Assembly (NCBI RefSeq): GCF_002964605.1
Contig: NZ_PQDH01000001.1
Location: 248,001-312,000 of the forward strand
DNA: 64,000 nucleotides
Reading direction: 5' to 3'
DNA from: Vallitalea okinawensis
GTDB lineage: Bacteria; Bacillota; Clostridia; Lachnospirales; PQDH01
Below, one piece after another: positions 1 through 8,110 of this stretch. Positions within the stretch are counted from its first letter, which is position 1; every line of letters begins with the position of its first letter. The position numbers and the translations under genes are program-made. Below the pieces are notes generated by a model. That model searched no databases and was not told the DNA's origin. It worked only from the letters and a program-made list of their open reading frames with translations.

Positions 1-128
1 TTAGTATTGATTTTTATTTTCATTTATAGTATACTGTAGTTGTCAAAAGGAAATACTTAGAAGATTAGAACCGATTCAAGTCTTATAGTTAATTTATATA
101 ATATCTACAGTTGATAGGAGGATTACTT

Positions 129-317
129 ATGCGACGTTCTAAAAAAAGCAAGCCTATTAAATCAGTATCTTATAATAAGTTGGTTGATTCCCATAATCGA
201 CGAAGTGAATACGATATTGTAAAAGACATAGAAAGCCTCAATAAATTTGGTGTTTATCAAATACCTGTCATGAGCTTTAATCAAGAAATCAATAAAAGAA
301 CCATTCGTTATTTATAG
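129..317 (+). CDS. Degenerate thioredoxin-fold mini-protein, no cysteines
   Basis: This 62-aa protein starts at ATG 129, seven bases after a perfect AGGAGG (116-121); an in-frame TTG at 111 overlaps that site and is unlikely. Its C-terminal half (residues ~26-57: YDIVKDIESLNKFGVYQIPV...) matches the next gene (YESIKDLAAMNQYGVFEIPA...), the strand-helix-strand part of the small redox-active disulfide/thioredoxin-fold family. The N-terminal half is basic (RRSKKSKPIK) and lacks the first beta strand and CxxC motif. It contains no cysteine, so a redox role is excluded. It is probably co-transcribed with the next gene 34 bases downstream. It may be a decaying duplicate or a binding-only derivative. 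Confidence 0.6.
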   Translation: MRRSKKSKPIKSVSYNKLVDSHNRRSEYDIVKDIESLNKFGVYQIPVMSFNQEINKRTIRYL

Positions 318-351
318 TCGACTCAAACGAATAATTAAAGGAGGTTATTTT

Positions 352-594
352 ATGGATATCAAAGTTTTAGGATCTACTCAGAATACCAAAAGTACTTTAT
401 TAACTAATAATTTAGAAGCTGCTATTCATCAGTTAGATATTAACCTTACATATGAATCCATTAAAGATCTTGCAGCAATGAATCAATATGGAGTTTTTGA
501 AATCCCAGCACTTGTTATCAATGATGAGATAAAGACTAAAGGTAGAATTCCTTCTGTAGAAGAAGTAAAGGAGCTGATACTTGCACTCCCATAG
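352..594 (+). CDS. Thioredoxin-fold 'small redox-active disulfide' family protein lacking CxxC
   Basis: This 80-aa protein starts at ATG 352 after an AAGGAGG site. Length and layout fit the small redox-active disulfide (TM0996/MTH895-like) thioredoxin fold: N-terminal strand IKVLG, helix, TYESIKDLAAMNQYGV, the cis-Pro-like loop FEIPALVIND, and a C-terminal PSVEEVKEL helix. In the family the strand is followed by a GxxCxxC-type active site; here the corresponding stretch is GSTQNTKS and the whole protein has no cysteine. Fold assignment is fairly safe, but thiol chemistry is ruled out. It pairs with the related upstream gene, and a long hairpin follows at 650-682. Confidence 0.75.
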   Translation: MDIKVLGSTQNTKSTLLTNNLEAAIHQLDINLTYESIKDLAAMNQYGVFEIPALVINDEIKTKGRIPSVEEVKELILALP

Positions 595-649
595 AATATA
601 CAGAAATGAATTCTATTAAGGATAATGTTATACTCTCATAATAAATAAT

Positions 650-682
650 AAGAAGAGGATGACATGGAGTCATCCTCTTCTT
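650..682. terminator. Bidirectional intrinsic terminator between convergent genes
   Basis: A perfect 14-bp stem (AAGAAGAGGATGAC / GTCATCCTCTTCTT) with a 5-base loop lies between the thioredoxin-fold pair and the convergent pspA gene. It is flanked by T- or A-rich sequence on both sides and can serve both strands. Confidence 0.8.
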
Positions 683-696
683 TATTACATAACCAT

Positions 697-1335
697 TTAT
701 AGCTTTTCTAATTCATCATCAATACTAGATAAATCAAGCTTTGCAAGTTCTTCATCTATGCTTTCTTCTCTTAGTTCACCAAGCCCTATAGCATAATTTT
801 CCTTTTTAGATATTTTTCTTTCAATGGCATCTATAGTAAGTTCATCTTCATTGCTTCCTAAATCCACCAATATGCTATTCACTTGCTCAGAAGCTTCTGC
901 ATTTTGCATTCTAGCTACAGCCTCATCACGGTATTGTCTCAATTTACCAAGTTCATTTTCCATTTGCTTTAATCTTGTTTTCAATTCTTCTGCTTGTACT
1001 TCTGCTTGTTCAGCTTGCTCTTTTAAAAGATTATACTGTCGCTCAGCTTCCATTTTCTTTACAAGTGCTTTCCTTGCAAGATCCATAGTTCCTTTTTCTT
1101 TTGCAATTTTGGCTTTACCTAAATAATCTTCCATTTCTTTGTGAGCCTTGTCTCTCTTGGCTTTTATTTCACTTGTGTTACCTAGAACTTGAGCAGATGC
1201 TACTTTTGCTCTATGCAATCTTTCTTCTGTTTCTTTTATTTTTAAGTCCAACATCTCAATAGGATTTTCAAGGTCATCCAAAACATTATTAGCTTTGGCT
1301 TTTGCTAAATTTGATAATCTCTTAAAGATACCCAT
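697..1335 (-). CDS. pspA: PspA/IM30 family phage-shock protein
   Basis: This 212-aa, almost entirely alpha-helical coiled-coil protein begins MGIFKRLSNLAKAKANN, the amphipathic membrane-binding helix typical of PspA/IM30 (ESCRT-III-like). Long charged heptad segments run from about residue 25 to 145 (EERLHRAK, KMEAERQYNLLKEQ), and the tail is acidic (EELAKLDLSSIDDELEKL). PspA/LiaH proteins assemble on the inner face of the membrane and protect it against envelope stress. No pspB, pspC, pspF or liaRS gene is adjacent. Start ATG 1335 follows AAAGGAGTG. The length is normal for the family. Confidence 0.92.
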   Translation of the reverse strand: MGIFKRLSNLAKAKANNVLDDLENPIEMLDLKIKETEERLHRAKVASAQVLGNTSEIKAKRDKAHKEMEDYLGKAKIAKEKGTMDLARKALVKKMEAERQYNLLKEQAEQAEVQAEELKTRLKQMENELGKLRQYRDEAVARMQNAEASEQVNSILVDLGSNEDELTIDAIERKISKKENYAIGLGELREESIDEELAKLDLSSIDDELEKL

Positions 1336-1542
1336 GTACTCACTCCTTTATTGATACAAAAATAACTTCGACAAATAATAGAATACTTTTCCAATATATT
1401 TATTATTGCATAATTTACCATAGATTTCAATTATTATTTTAATTTCTATTCATAAGAAATATTCCCTACTTCACTCATTTTATATTGCATATACTTATGT
1501 CTTGTGTTAAACTATTCAAAATATTTATAGAGGGTGATTTAG

Positions 1543-2079
1543 ATGCGTTTACAAGGGAATTTAGTTCGTTTAAGAGATTATAGAGAAGGTGATTTGGAAC
1601 TGGTACATCAATACATCAATGATGCAGAGGTAACGGTTAATCTAAGACCAGGTATCTTGTACCCCCTTACACCAAATGATGAAAAGAAATTTATTGAAAG
1701 TCAAAGTGGCATGAGTTCAGGTAAATATAGCTTTGCTATCGAAACATTAGACGGTGAATATATCGGTGGTTGTGGTGTTAATGAAATTGACTGGAAAAAT
1801 AGTTATACAGTAGTTGGTATTTTTATAGGAAATAAAGATTATCATAATTCAGGTTATGGTACAGATGCTATGAACATATTGATCGACTTTATCTTTAATG
1901 AAATGAACTTGAATAAAATTAAGTTAAAGGTCTATTCCTTCAATAAAAGAGCTATTCGATGTTATGAAAAATGCGGTTTTAAACAAGAAGGTGTATTACG
2001 CCAAGAAATCTTTAGAAATGGTAGTTATCACGACCAAATTGTTATGGGATTGTTGCGTTCTGAGTACAAAAGCATGTAA
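1543..2079 (+). CDS. GNAT family N-acetyltransferase (RimJ/RimL-like)
   Basis: This 178-aa protein covers a complete GNAT fold. Motif A is visible as VVGIFIGNKDY..SGYGTDAM (residues 90-110, the acetyl-CoA pyrophosphate loop), followed by the conserved N-KAIRCYEKCGF segment (134-146) and a G-L-R-x-E motif. The N-terminus (LQGNLVRLRDYREGDLEL) is typical of RimJ/RimL-like ribosomal-protein or spermidine acetyltransferases. The substrate cannot be read from sequence. ATG 1543 follows GAGGGTGAT. It is a monocistronic unit closed by a strong hairpin at 2101-2140. Confidence 0.88.
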   Translation: MRLQGNLVRLRDYREGDLELVHQYINDAEVTVNLRPGILYPLTPNDEKKFIESQSGMSSGKYSFAIETLDGEYIGGCGVNEIDWKNSYTVVGIFIGNKDYHNSGYGTDAMNILIDFIFNEMNLNKIKLKVYSFNKRAIRCYEKCGFKQEGVLRQEIFRNGSYHDQIVMGLLRSEYKSM

Positions 2080-2100
2080 CCTGGTTCTATGTATTAATTA

Positions 2101-2140
2101 TAGAGAAAGTGTGTAGCTCAATAGCTACACACTTTCTCTA
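2101..2140. terminator. Perfect 18-bp bidirectional terminator
   Basis: TAGAGAAAGTGTGTAGCT is followed by a CAAT loop and its exact reverse complement. It sits between the convergent acetyltransferase and amylase genes and ends both units. Confidence 0.85.
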
Positions 2141-2151
2141 TGAACGATTGA

Positions 2152-4146
2152 TCACCACTCCATGGTAATAGCCCCTGTTCCAGATGTAGGTACAGTATAT
2201 GTTCGATTGTTACCACTCTGCCATTCGACATTACCACTACCATCTTTTTTGATAGCTTTATATTCTATCTCTTGACCAGCTGGCAAATTAATCGTTAGGG
2301 TCCAAGTTGGGTAATCAGGGCAGCTAGCAGGACCAATTGCTGTACTTGTGTCCCAGTTACTTAGTTCATCGCAGTTACCAGTAATGTAAACATTCTGTCC
2401 AAAGAAGGTATAGGCATTATTGATTGTAAATGTAACAGGTATGTTTCCCTGTCCACCACCTTCATGGGGTACATAGATTTTAGATCGATTAGCTCCAACT
2501 GAAACTGTTATTTGCTTACCAGTTACGCCTCCAGAGGTTACTGTTATAATATCTGAAGAATCAAGTGCATTAACGAATTGTGCCCCTACTTCAACAGTAC
2601 TTTCTGTTCTTATCGAAATAGTTTCAGTTTGTGAGTTAGTAGCATTGCTGAAAACTGCAACAACTTCTTGCCCCTCATTTGCACCACTTTCCACTCTACG
2701 AGAAAAAGCATAAAGGTTACTTGATGCCCACATTTCTCTTTGTTTTCCAGTCCTTAATGCCTCATATTCATTTCTTAGATTATTTAAACTAGTAATTAAT
2801 TGATAAGTATCTGTATTCGTATTAAAGTCATCACCTGTTATGTTACCATTGGAATCCTTTGTAAACATACTCCATCGATTCCATGTATCAGCAATACCAT
2901 TGATGTATGTATTGTTAATATTACCCCTATTCTGTTCAGTACCTTGGAAAATAACTGGTACACCTCTGGCTGCGTAGATAAATGTAATAGCATTTTGAAG
3001 CTTATCTACATTGCCCCCGGCTTCTGTTAAGAAGCGATTTTTGTCATGATTATCAATGAAAGTTACCATATTATTCTCTTGCCCGTTGTAATAAGAATCT
3101 TGAGAGAAGGTATTCTTTAAAGATAATGCTTCATAGGAAGTATCATCAAATGATTGCCCATATGCAAATCCATTGACAATCGATTGATAGAGTGGAAAAT
3201 CTAACATTCCCCATTCAGCGTTGTCACCGACCCATCTAGCTACAAAATTAACATGCATGTCGAAGCATTCGCCATATGTATTAACCCCTAAATAATCTTC
3301 TAAAGCTCCCACATCACTTGGGTGCATGCATTTAGCCGCATCAACCCTGGCCCCATCTGCTCCAGTATAATCAAAGAAAGACTTTATGGAATTAAATACA
3401 GCATTCTTAGCTTCAGTGTTATCAAAATCAATATCATCTAATCCACCCAAATCATGATCCTCTAACATTTGGATGTTAGCATCTGTATGAGGGTGTTCAT
3501 TACTCCAGTCAATATCACCATTATGATGATACCATGAAGAGTTATTATAAGGTGCTGCTGGTTCTTGTCCTTGATCATAATAATCCTTAGAACCTTCAAG
3601 ATAATCTCCCACATGATTAGGCACCACATCAATAATCACTTTAATACCATTAGCATGAGCAGTATCAACAAGCTCTTTTAACTTATCCAATGAAGCTTGA
3701 TAATCACCTTTCACACCGAAATATTGATTTGCTTTGTTTGGATCATACATGTTGTATCCATGATAAGCACTTGGATAACCTCCAATATTCCATAATTGAG
3801 GTTCTGTTACTGGTGATATCCATATGGCAGTATAACCCATATCCTTAATATAGTCCATCTTGTCGATGATACCTTGCCAATCTCCCCCATGCATATACCT
3901 AAAGTCATCTTCAGAGTTCTCACTGTATCGCATTGTACCTGGATCTCCATTATTGCTTAAATCACCATCGTAGAATCGATCAACCATAATCTGATAGATA
4001 CTGTCATTAGCTGTTATTGTGCCTATTGATTGTCCTGATGCTGTAGCTGCTGATACGACTTGATTGTTATGGGTATAACCAAAAATGATTGAACTGATCA
4101 TCAATAATCCGCATAACAAACTGACTACTTTTCTTGATTTTTTCAT
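2152..4146 (-). CDS. Secreted GH13 cyclodextrin glucanotransferase / alpha-amylase with CBM20
   Basis: From ATG 4146 (AAAGGAGAGG upstream; an in-frame ATG at 4182 lacks a site) the product is 664 aa. It has a signal peptide (MKKSRKVVSL, hydrophobic core, cleavage near VSAATA). The GH13 barrel starts at DSIYQIMVDRFYDG and carries DVVPNH (173-178), nucleophile Asp269 (GARVDA), acid/base Glu293 (YGECF) and Asp368 (FIDNHD). After domain C, a CBM20 raw-starch-binding domain fills residues ~568-664 (GQNVYITGNCDELSNWD). The overall pattern is closest to CGTase, but a full IPT/TIG domain D is hard to find and the CGTase central aromatic residue is not obvious, so a maltogenic amylase is possible. Its products would feed the cytoplasmic cyclomaltodextrinase upstream. 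A LacI-type operator lies at 4306-4317. Confidence 0.88.
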   Translation of the reverse strand: MKKSRKVVSLLCGLLMISSIIFGYTHNNQVVSAATASGQSIGTITANDSIYQIMVDRFYDGDLSNNGDPGTMRYSENSEDDFRYMHGGDWQGIIDKMDYIKDMGYTAIWISPVTEPQLWNIGGYPSAYHGYNMYDPNKANQYFGVKGDYQASLDKLKELVDTAHANGIKVIIDVVPNHVGDYLEGSKDYYDQGQEPAAPYNNSSWYHHNGDIDWSNEHPHTDANIQMLEDHDLGGLDDIDFDNTEAKNAVFNSIKSFFDYTGADGARVDAAKCMHPSDVGALEDYLGVNTYGECFDMHVNFVARWVGDNAEWGMLDFPLYQSIVNGFAYGQSFDDTSYEALSLKNTFSQDSYYNGQENNMVTFIDNHDKNRFLTEAGGNVDKLQNAITFIYAARGVPVIFQGTEQNRGNINNTYINGIADTWNRWSMFTKDSNGNITGDDFNTNTDTYQLITSLNNLRNEYEALRTGKQREMWASSNLYAFSRRVESGANEGQEVVAVFSNATNSQTETISIRTESTVEVGAQFVNALDSSDIITVTSGGVTGKQITVSVGANRSKIYVPHEGGGQGNIPVTFTINNAYTFFGQNVYITGNCDELSNWDTSTAIGPASCPDYPTWTLTINLPAGQEIEYKAIKKDGSGNVEWQSGNNRTYTVPTSGTGAITMEW

Positions 4147-4305
4147 TTGAACCTCTCCTTTTTCAAATAGTAATCTTCTCATTTCTAACTACAGGATATC
4201 AACAGTCTTATGTATTTATGCGGGGCATGATATCACATAGTCCCAATGAGATTTTATATAGTAACCTGCTTCTTTAAAGCATTTTATAATACTTTCTACT
4301 AAAAA

Positions 4306-4317
4306 GAAACCGGTTTA
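4306..4317. promoter_or_regulatory. LacI-family operator upstream of the secreted amylase
   Basis: GAAACCGGTTTA contains the perfect palindrome AAACCGGTTT. The same core occurs upstream of the cyclomaltodextrinase (6145-6156), and a 10/12 variant lies in the LacI gene leader. The site is about 160 bases upstream of the amylase start. I could not assign a clean -10/-35 pair for this gene. Confidence 0.7.
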
Positions 4318-4355
4318 CTAACCCTGCAAACTTATACTTATAAAAGTTATGCTTC

Positions 4356-6113
4356 CTACGATTCTTCTATATCAAAAATCATAACGTCCTTTGCATGTAA
4401 ATGACAAATTAATTGCTCTTCCGTAACTTCATAAGCTGACTCTCCATAAACTTGTTCTAGTCTGTTCCAGTTATGAACTGTAAATTGACAGGACTGTTCC
4501 TTTAAAGCTCCATTCATAATAACCAATACTTTATGGTTCTCTATATTTCTGCTAAAAGCATAAATACCACTATCATCATCCACAAACTCCGTCGCTAAGT
4601 CTCCTCTTCTCAAAGGAGCTAAAGAATGTCTCAGCTTTATGAGTCGTTTATAAGATGTCAAGATATCATGTTCTTCTTGTTGATGTGACCATTCCATTTT
4701 TCTTCGATACTCTGGCTCCTCCAGTCCAGTAAACCCTAATTCATCACCATAAAATATACTAGGTACCCCTAAGTAGGTTAATTGGAATGCTGCGGCCATT
4801 TTAAATTTATTACTATCCTCTTGACAACTGTGCATAAATCTTTTCACATCATGGCAATCGAGAAAATTCATCATGCATTGCTGGATCGTTCTTTTATATC
4901 GCATGCGTAAATGTGCCATCTTTTCATCGAATTGAGATACACTCAAGTTTTCCTTTGCAAAAAACTCTTCACAATTGTACATGAAGGGATAATTCATAAC
5001 TGAATCAAATTGGTCACCACCTAAGAAACTATATGCATCTTCCCATATTTCTCCAACAATAAAGATATCTTTATTTAATTTCTTCATGGCTTTTCGAAAT
5101 GCTCTCCAAAAATCATGATCGATTTCGTTGGCTACATCTAATCGCCATCCATCAATATTAAATTCTTTAATCCAGTACTCTCCTACCTTGATAAAATAAT
5201 CAATTAAATCCTCATTAGCAGTATTGGTCCTAGGCATACTTTCAACATAGGCAAAGGCTTCATAATTAGGAGGATGATTAACTTCAACAGGATAATGATG
5301 AACCATATACCAGTCTTTATAGATGGAGTCTTCACCTTTCTCTAACAAATCATGAAAAGCAAAAAAGTCAGTAGATGTATGATTAAAAACACCATCTAGT
5401 ATGATTCTTATATCTCTATGATGACATGCTTCAACAAGCTCCTTAAAGTCTTCTTTTGTGCCAAGTAAGGGGTCAATTTCATAGTAATCAATAATATCAT
5501 ATTTATGATAGGAGTTGGAATGAAAGATGGGCGTCATATAGATACAATTGATTCCTAACTCTTGTATGTAATCCAAGTTCTGCTGAATTCCTTTGAGTGT
5601 ACCTCCTAAGTGGCTTCTTGATTTAAATCCGTTTGCTGATATGTATTGATCACTTTGACTTGATAAGTAAGCTTTATCTGTTGCAAAACTATCAGGAAAG
5701 ATCTGATACATGACGGCATCTCTAATCCAGTCAGGTGTCTCTACGACATCCTTCTCACGAAAATAAGCATATTGATAGTACAAGGTACGAGGTTTATTAG
5801 CTTCGCTGTAAAAATTATCATTAAAATAATACAGTTGTTCCTTACCATCATCTAATAAGAAATAATAAAAAATTCGGTTCCATCCAGGCTCAAATTCGAC
5901 TTCATAATAATCGAATAGTGCATCTGTGGCTTTCTTCTTCATTTCTAAAGATTGTATTTTAGGTTGTTGGCAAATATCACATCGATCCCCATAATGAAGT
6001 ATACATCTTTTAATATCATTCTTTTTCACTCGGAGACGTATAACTAGTGTTTCTAAATCAATTAAGAAAGCATAGCTAGAATCCATTTGATGATAAACTG
6101 CTTCTCTTACCAT
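4356..6113 (-). CDS. Cytoplasmic cyclomaltodextrinase / neopullulanase (GH13_20-like)
   Basis: The 585-aa protein has no signal peptide. Residues ~1-125 form a CBM34-like N-terminal beta domain (dimerisation domain of cyclomaltodextrinases), followed by a GH13 barrel starting DAVMYQIFPDSF. Visible motifs are GVFNHTS (241-247), nucleophile Asp326 (DGWRLDVANE), acid/base Glu355 (IVGEIWED) and Asp422 (FLDCHDVKRF). This group opens cyclodextrins and cleaves maltodextrins and pullulan in the cytoplasm, fitting a partner of the secreted CGTase-like enzyme. A sigma-A promoter (6166-6194) and an operator just downstream of its -10 box precede the gene. No sugar transporter is adjacent. Confidence 0.9.
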   Translation of the reverse strand: MVREAVYHQMDSSYAFLIDLETLVIRLRVKKNDIKRCILHYGDRCDICQQPKIQSLEMKKKATDALFDYYEVEFEPGWNRIFYYFLLDDGKEQLYYFNDNFYSEANKPRTLYYQYAYFREKDVVETPDWIRDAVMYQIFPDSFATDKAYLSSQSDQYISANGFKSRSHLGGTLKGIQQNLDYIQELGINCIYMTPIFHSNSYHKYDIIDYYEIDPLLGTKEDFKELVEACHHRDIRIILDGVFNHTSTDFFAFHDLLEKGEDSIYKDWYMVHHYPVEVNHPPNYEAFAYVESMPRTNTANEDLIDYFIKVGEYWIKEFNIDGWRLDVANEIDHDFWRAFRKAMKKLNKDIFIVGEIWEDAYSFLGGDQFDSVMNYPFMYNCEEFFAKENLSVSQFDEKMAHLRMRYKRTIQQCMMNFLDCHDVKRFMHSCQEDSNKFKMAAAFQLTYLGVPSIFYGDELGFTGLEEPEYRRKMEWSHQQEEHDILTSYKRLIKLRHSLAPLRRGDLATEFVDDDSGIYAFSRNIENHKVLVIMNGALKEQSCQFTVHNWNRLEQVYGESAYEVTEEQLICHLHAKDVMIFDIEES

Positions 6114-6144
6114 TGTGTCATTCTCCTTATCTACATCGGCTTAG

Positions 6145-6156
6145 TAAACCGGTTTC
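6145..6156. promoter_or_regulatory. LacI-family operator at cyclomaltodextrinase start site
   Basis: TAAACCGGTTTC carries the AAACCGGTTT palindrome nine bases after the -10 box of the minus-strand promoter, about where transcription begins. This is a classical repression position. Confidence 0.8.
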
Positions 6157-6165
6157 CTTAATTTC

Positions 6166-6194
6166 ATCATATCAAACTCAAATTTATTTGTCAA
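6166..6194 (-). promoter_or_regulatory. Sigma-A promoter of the cyclomaltodextrinase gene
   Basis: Read on the minus strand: TTGACA (6189-6194), 17-base spacer, TATGAT (6166-6171). The operator overlaps the predicted start of transcription. Confidence 0.8.
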
Positions 6195-6196
6195 TA

Positions 6197-6225
6197 TTGA
6201 AAATAAAATCTTTTTATAGTACAAT
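6197..6225 (+). promoter_or_regulatory. Sigma-A promoter of the LacI-type regulator
   Basis: TTGAAA (6197-6202), 17-base spacer, TACAAT (6220-6225). It is back-to-back with the cyclomaltodextrinase promoter, so the two genes are transcribed divergently from a shared region. Confidence 0.7.
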
Positions 6226-6260
6226 AATGACATGAAAATGCTTAATGAGATCTGAACTAG

Positions 6261-6272
6261 GAAAGCAGTTTC
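6261..6272. promoter_or_regulatory. Probable auto-operator of the LacI-type regulator
   Basis: GAAAGCAGTTTC matches GAAACCGGTTTC at 10 of 12 positions and lies between the regulator's -10 box and its start codon. It suggests weaker, autogenous repression. Confidence 0.5.
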
Positions 6273-6303
6273 CTTTCAATGAAATATAACTGGATGTGAT
6301 TTA

Positions 6304-7326
6304 ATGAAAATAACAATTAATGATATTGCAAAAGCAGCTAATGTATCTAAATCAACGGTTTCAAAAGTTATTAATGATTCTCCAACCATCTCTGATGAAA
6401 CGAAAAAAAGAGTGCATAATATTATGAAGGAAATGAATTATATCCCCAATCCTTATGCGACTCAATTAGCAAAGCAAAACAGTAAAACAGTTGGTCTCTT
6501 TGTTAATGCCTCTCATCAGAACCATTTTCAAGATCCTTTTTTCTATAGTATTATTGGAGGCGTAGAGAGTACTCTAATGCCCGATAATTATGAAATCAAT
6601 GTTGCTAATATCAATTCTATTAAAGATGCAGATGATTTCTTTAGAAAATATGTCTATAACCGTAAATATTGTGGTTTAATTCTGCCAATTGATAGTTTAA
6701 ATGATACTTTTATAACAAAATTAAAAGCTTCCAGTGTTCCTTTTATTATCATTGGTGCCTCTGAAGAACTTAAGGATTCACCTAGTGTTGACATTAATAA
6801 CAAGGCCGCTGGGGAAACAGTAACATTGCATCTACTGGATCAAGGTAATCGTCATATTGCTTATTTAGGTCGATCATCACAAACAAATCCTCTATCTCGC
6901 TCAAGAATTGAAGGCTATAAAACAGCATTTACCAAGTATAATCTTTCTCTAGATGATAGACTAATCAGTGAGAAGGCTATTGATGATCAATGGGCTCATA
7001 AAGAAGTGATAAGAATCTATCAAGAGAATCCCCTCTTGGATTCAGTTGTTTGTGAAGACAATTATTTAGCTTATGGCGCTTTGAAAGCCCTTAAGGAAAT
7101 GAAATTAAGAGTACCTCAAGATATTGCTGTGGTCACCTTTAATAATTATCCCTTAGCCCCTTATTTAACGCCTCCTATGACTTGTGTTCATATGGATACC
7201 TTTGAATTAGGCCGTCAAGTCGGACAATCACTTTTGGAGAAAATAAAAAAGCCTGATATAGATATACAAACTCATTTAATCAGGCCTCAACTTATTATTC
7301 GTGAATCAAGTATTCGATCAAAGTAA
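6304..7326 (+). CDS. LacI family transcriptional regulator of the maltodextrin genes
   Basis: The 340-aa protein starts with a canonical LacI helix-turn-helix (ITINDIAKAANVSKSTVSKVIND, residues 3-25) and hinge helix (NPYATQLAKQNSKTVGLF), followed by a periplasmic-binding-protein-like effector domain. It is divergent from the cyclomaltodextrinase. The palindromes AAACCGGTTT and variants upstream of three genes in this block are its likely targets, so it probably represses them and is released by a maltodextrin or cyclodextrin. The effector is inferred from context only. Start ATG 6304 follows GGATGTGAT. Confidence 0.9.
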   Translation: MKITINDIAKAANVSKSTVSKVINDSPTISDETKKRVHNIMKEMNYIPNPYATQLAKQNSKTVGLFVNASHQNHFQDPFFYSIIGGVESTLMPDNYEINVANINSIKDADDFFRKYVYNRKYCGLILPIDSLNDTFITKLKASSVPFIIIGASEELKDSPSVDINNKAAGETVTLHLLDQGNRHIAYLGRSSQTNPLSRSRIEGYKTAFTKYNLSLDDRLISEKAIDDQWAHKEVIRIYQENPLLDSVVCEDNYLAYGALKALKEMKLRVPQDIAVVTFNNYPLAPYLTPPMTCVHMDTFELGRQVGQSLLEKIKKPDIDIQTHLIRPQLIIRESSIRSK

Positions 7327-7349
7327 TAGAATCTACATCTTACTTTCTT

Positions 7350-7811
7350 TTAAAGTGAGGTGTAGACATCTTCTGCATGGTCTTTAACTTTTACTTTATT
7401 GTATACTTTTTCAATGTAACCTTCTTCATCAATGATGAAGGTTGTCCGTACTATTCCCATGTACTCTCGTCCATACATTTTCTTCAGTTGCATCACACCA
7501 TATAAATTACATACCTCTTTCTCCACATCACTGAGCAGTACAAAAGGTAACTCATATTTACTCATAAAGTTACTATGTGATTTTTGACTATCCTTACTGA
7601 TACCAATGATCACTGCATTCTTTTCAGTAAAAGCTTCCTGTCTATCCCTAAAATCACAAGCTTCTTGTGTACAACCTTTTGTATTATCTTTAGGGTAAAA
7701 ATAAAGAACAACCTTCTTCCCCCTCAAATCAGATAACTTTACTTCATTCCCTTCCGCATCAGGAAGAGCAAAATCAGGTGCTAAAGTACCAACCTCTAAT
7801 TCCTTAGCCAT
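7350..7811 (-). CDS. bcp: Thioredoxin-dependent thiol peroxidase (Bcp/PrxQ peroxiredoxin)
   Basis: The 153-aa protein has the full peroxiredoxin Q layout: APDFALPD, VVLYFYPKDNTKGCTQEACDFRD with peroxidatic Cys47 and resolving Cys52 five residues apart (atypical 2-Cys type), and RTTFIIDEEGYI. It reduces hydrogen and organic peroxides using thioredoxin in the cytoplasm. Start ATG 7811 follows AAGGAGTGAT. It stands alone, convergent with the LacI gene; a 15-bp hairpin covering its stop codon lacks a T run. Confidence 0.95.
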   Translation of the reverse strand: MAKELEVGTLAPDFALPDAEGNEVKLSDLRGKKVVLYFYPKDNTKGCTQEACDFRDRQEAFTEKNAVIIGISKDSQKSHSNFMSKYELPFVLLSDVEKEVCNLYGVMQLKKMYGREYMGIVRTTFIIDEEGYIEKVYNKVKVKDHAEDVYTSL

Positions 7812-7992
7812 TATATCACTCCTTAAGTATATCTACTATTATATAATAATTATTATTAATTATAGTATTGTCTGACCTTTTTGTCAAGTCAGATACTCAT
7901 TGTCTGTTATTCAATATCTATAGCGCAGAACCCTAATCACAATAAAAAGGTACTTTCAAATCTATTTTATTTTGCTTACAGTCCTTTGAAAT

Positions 7993-8072
7993 TTATAGCC
8001 TTTATACGTACAGTCTTTATACCTTATAGTTCTTTATACCCTATAGTCTTTATGCCTTATAGTCTTTATGCC
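7993..8072. repeat. Five imperfect ~16-bp tandem repeats
   Basis: Units near the consensus TTATAGTCTTTATACC follow each other at 7993, 8009, 8024, 8041 and 8057; the last two differ by one base. The array ends about 40 bases before a structured RNA and about 180 bases upstream of bcp. It has no convincing reading frame. It could be a regulator-binding array or a minisatellite. Confidence 0.75.
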
Positions 8073-8110
8073 ATGCAGTTATGTATAACTTAATCAATTC
8101 CTAACAGAAA

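Noticed and set aside
824-1126. Plus-strand 100-codon frame
   Set aside because: Antisense shadow of pspA (Ser- and Phe-rich), no ribosome binding site.
7332-7366. 15-bp hairpin overlapping the bcp stop codon
   Set aside because: Neither strand has a T run after it, and half of it encodes the last Bcp residues; terminator function is doubtful.
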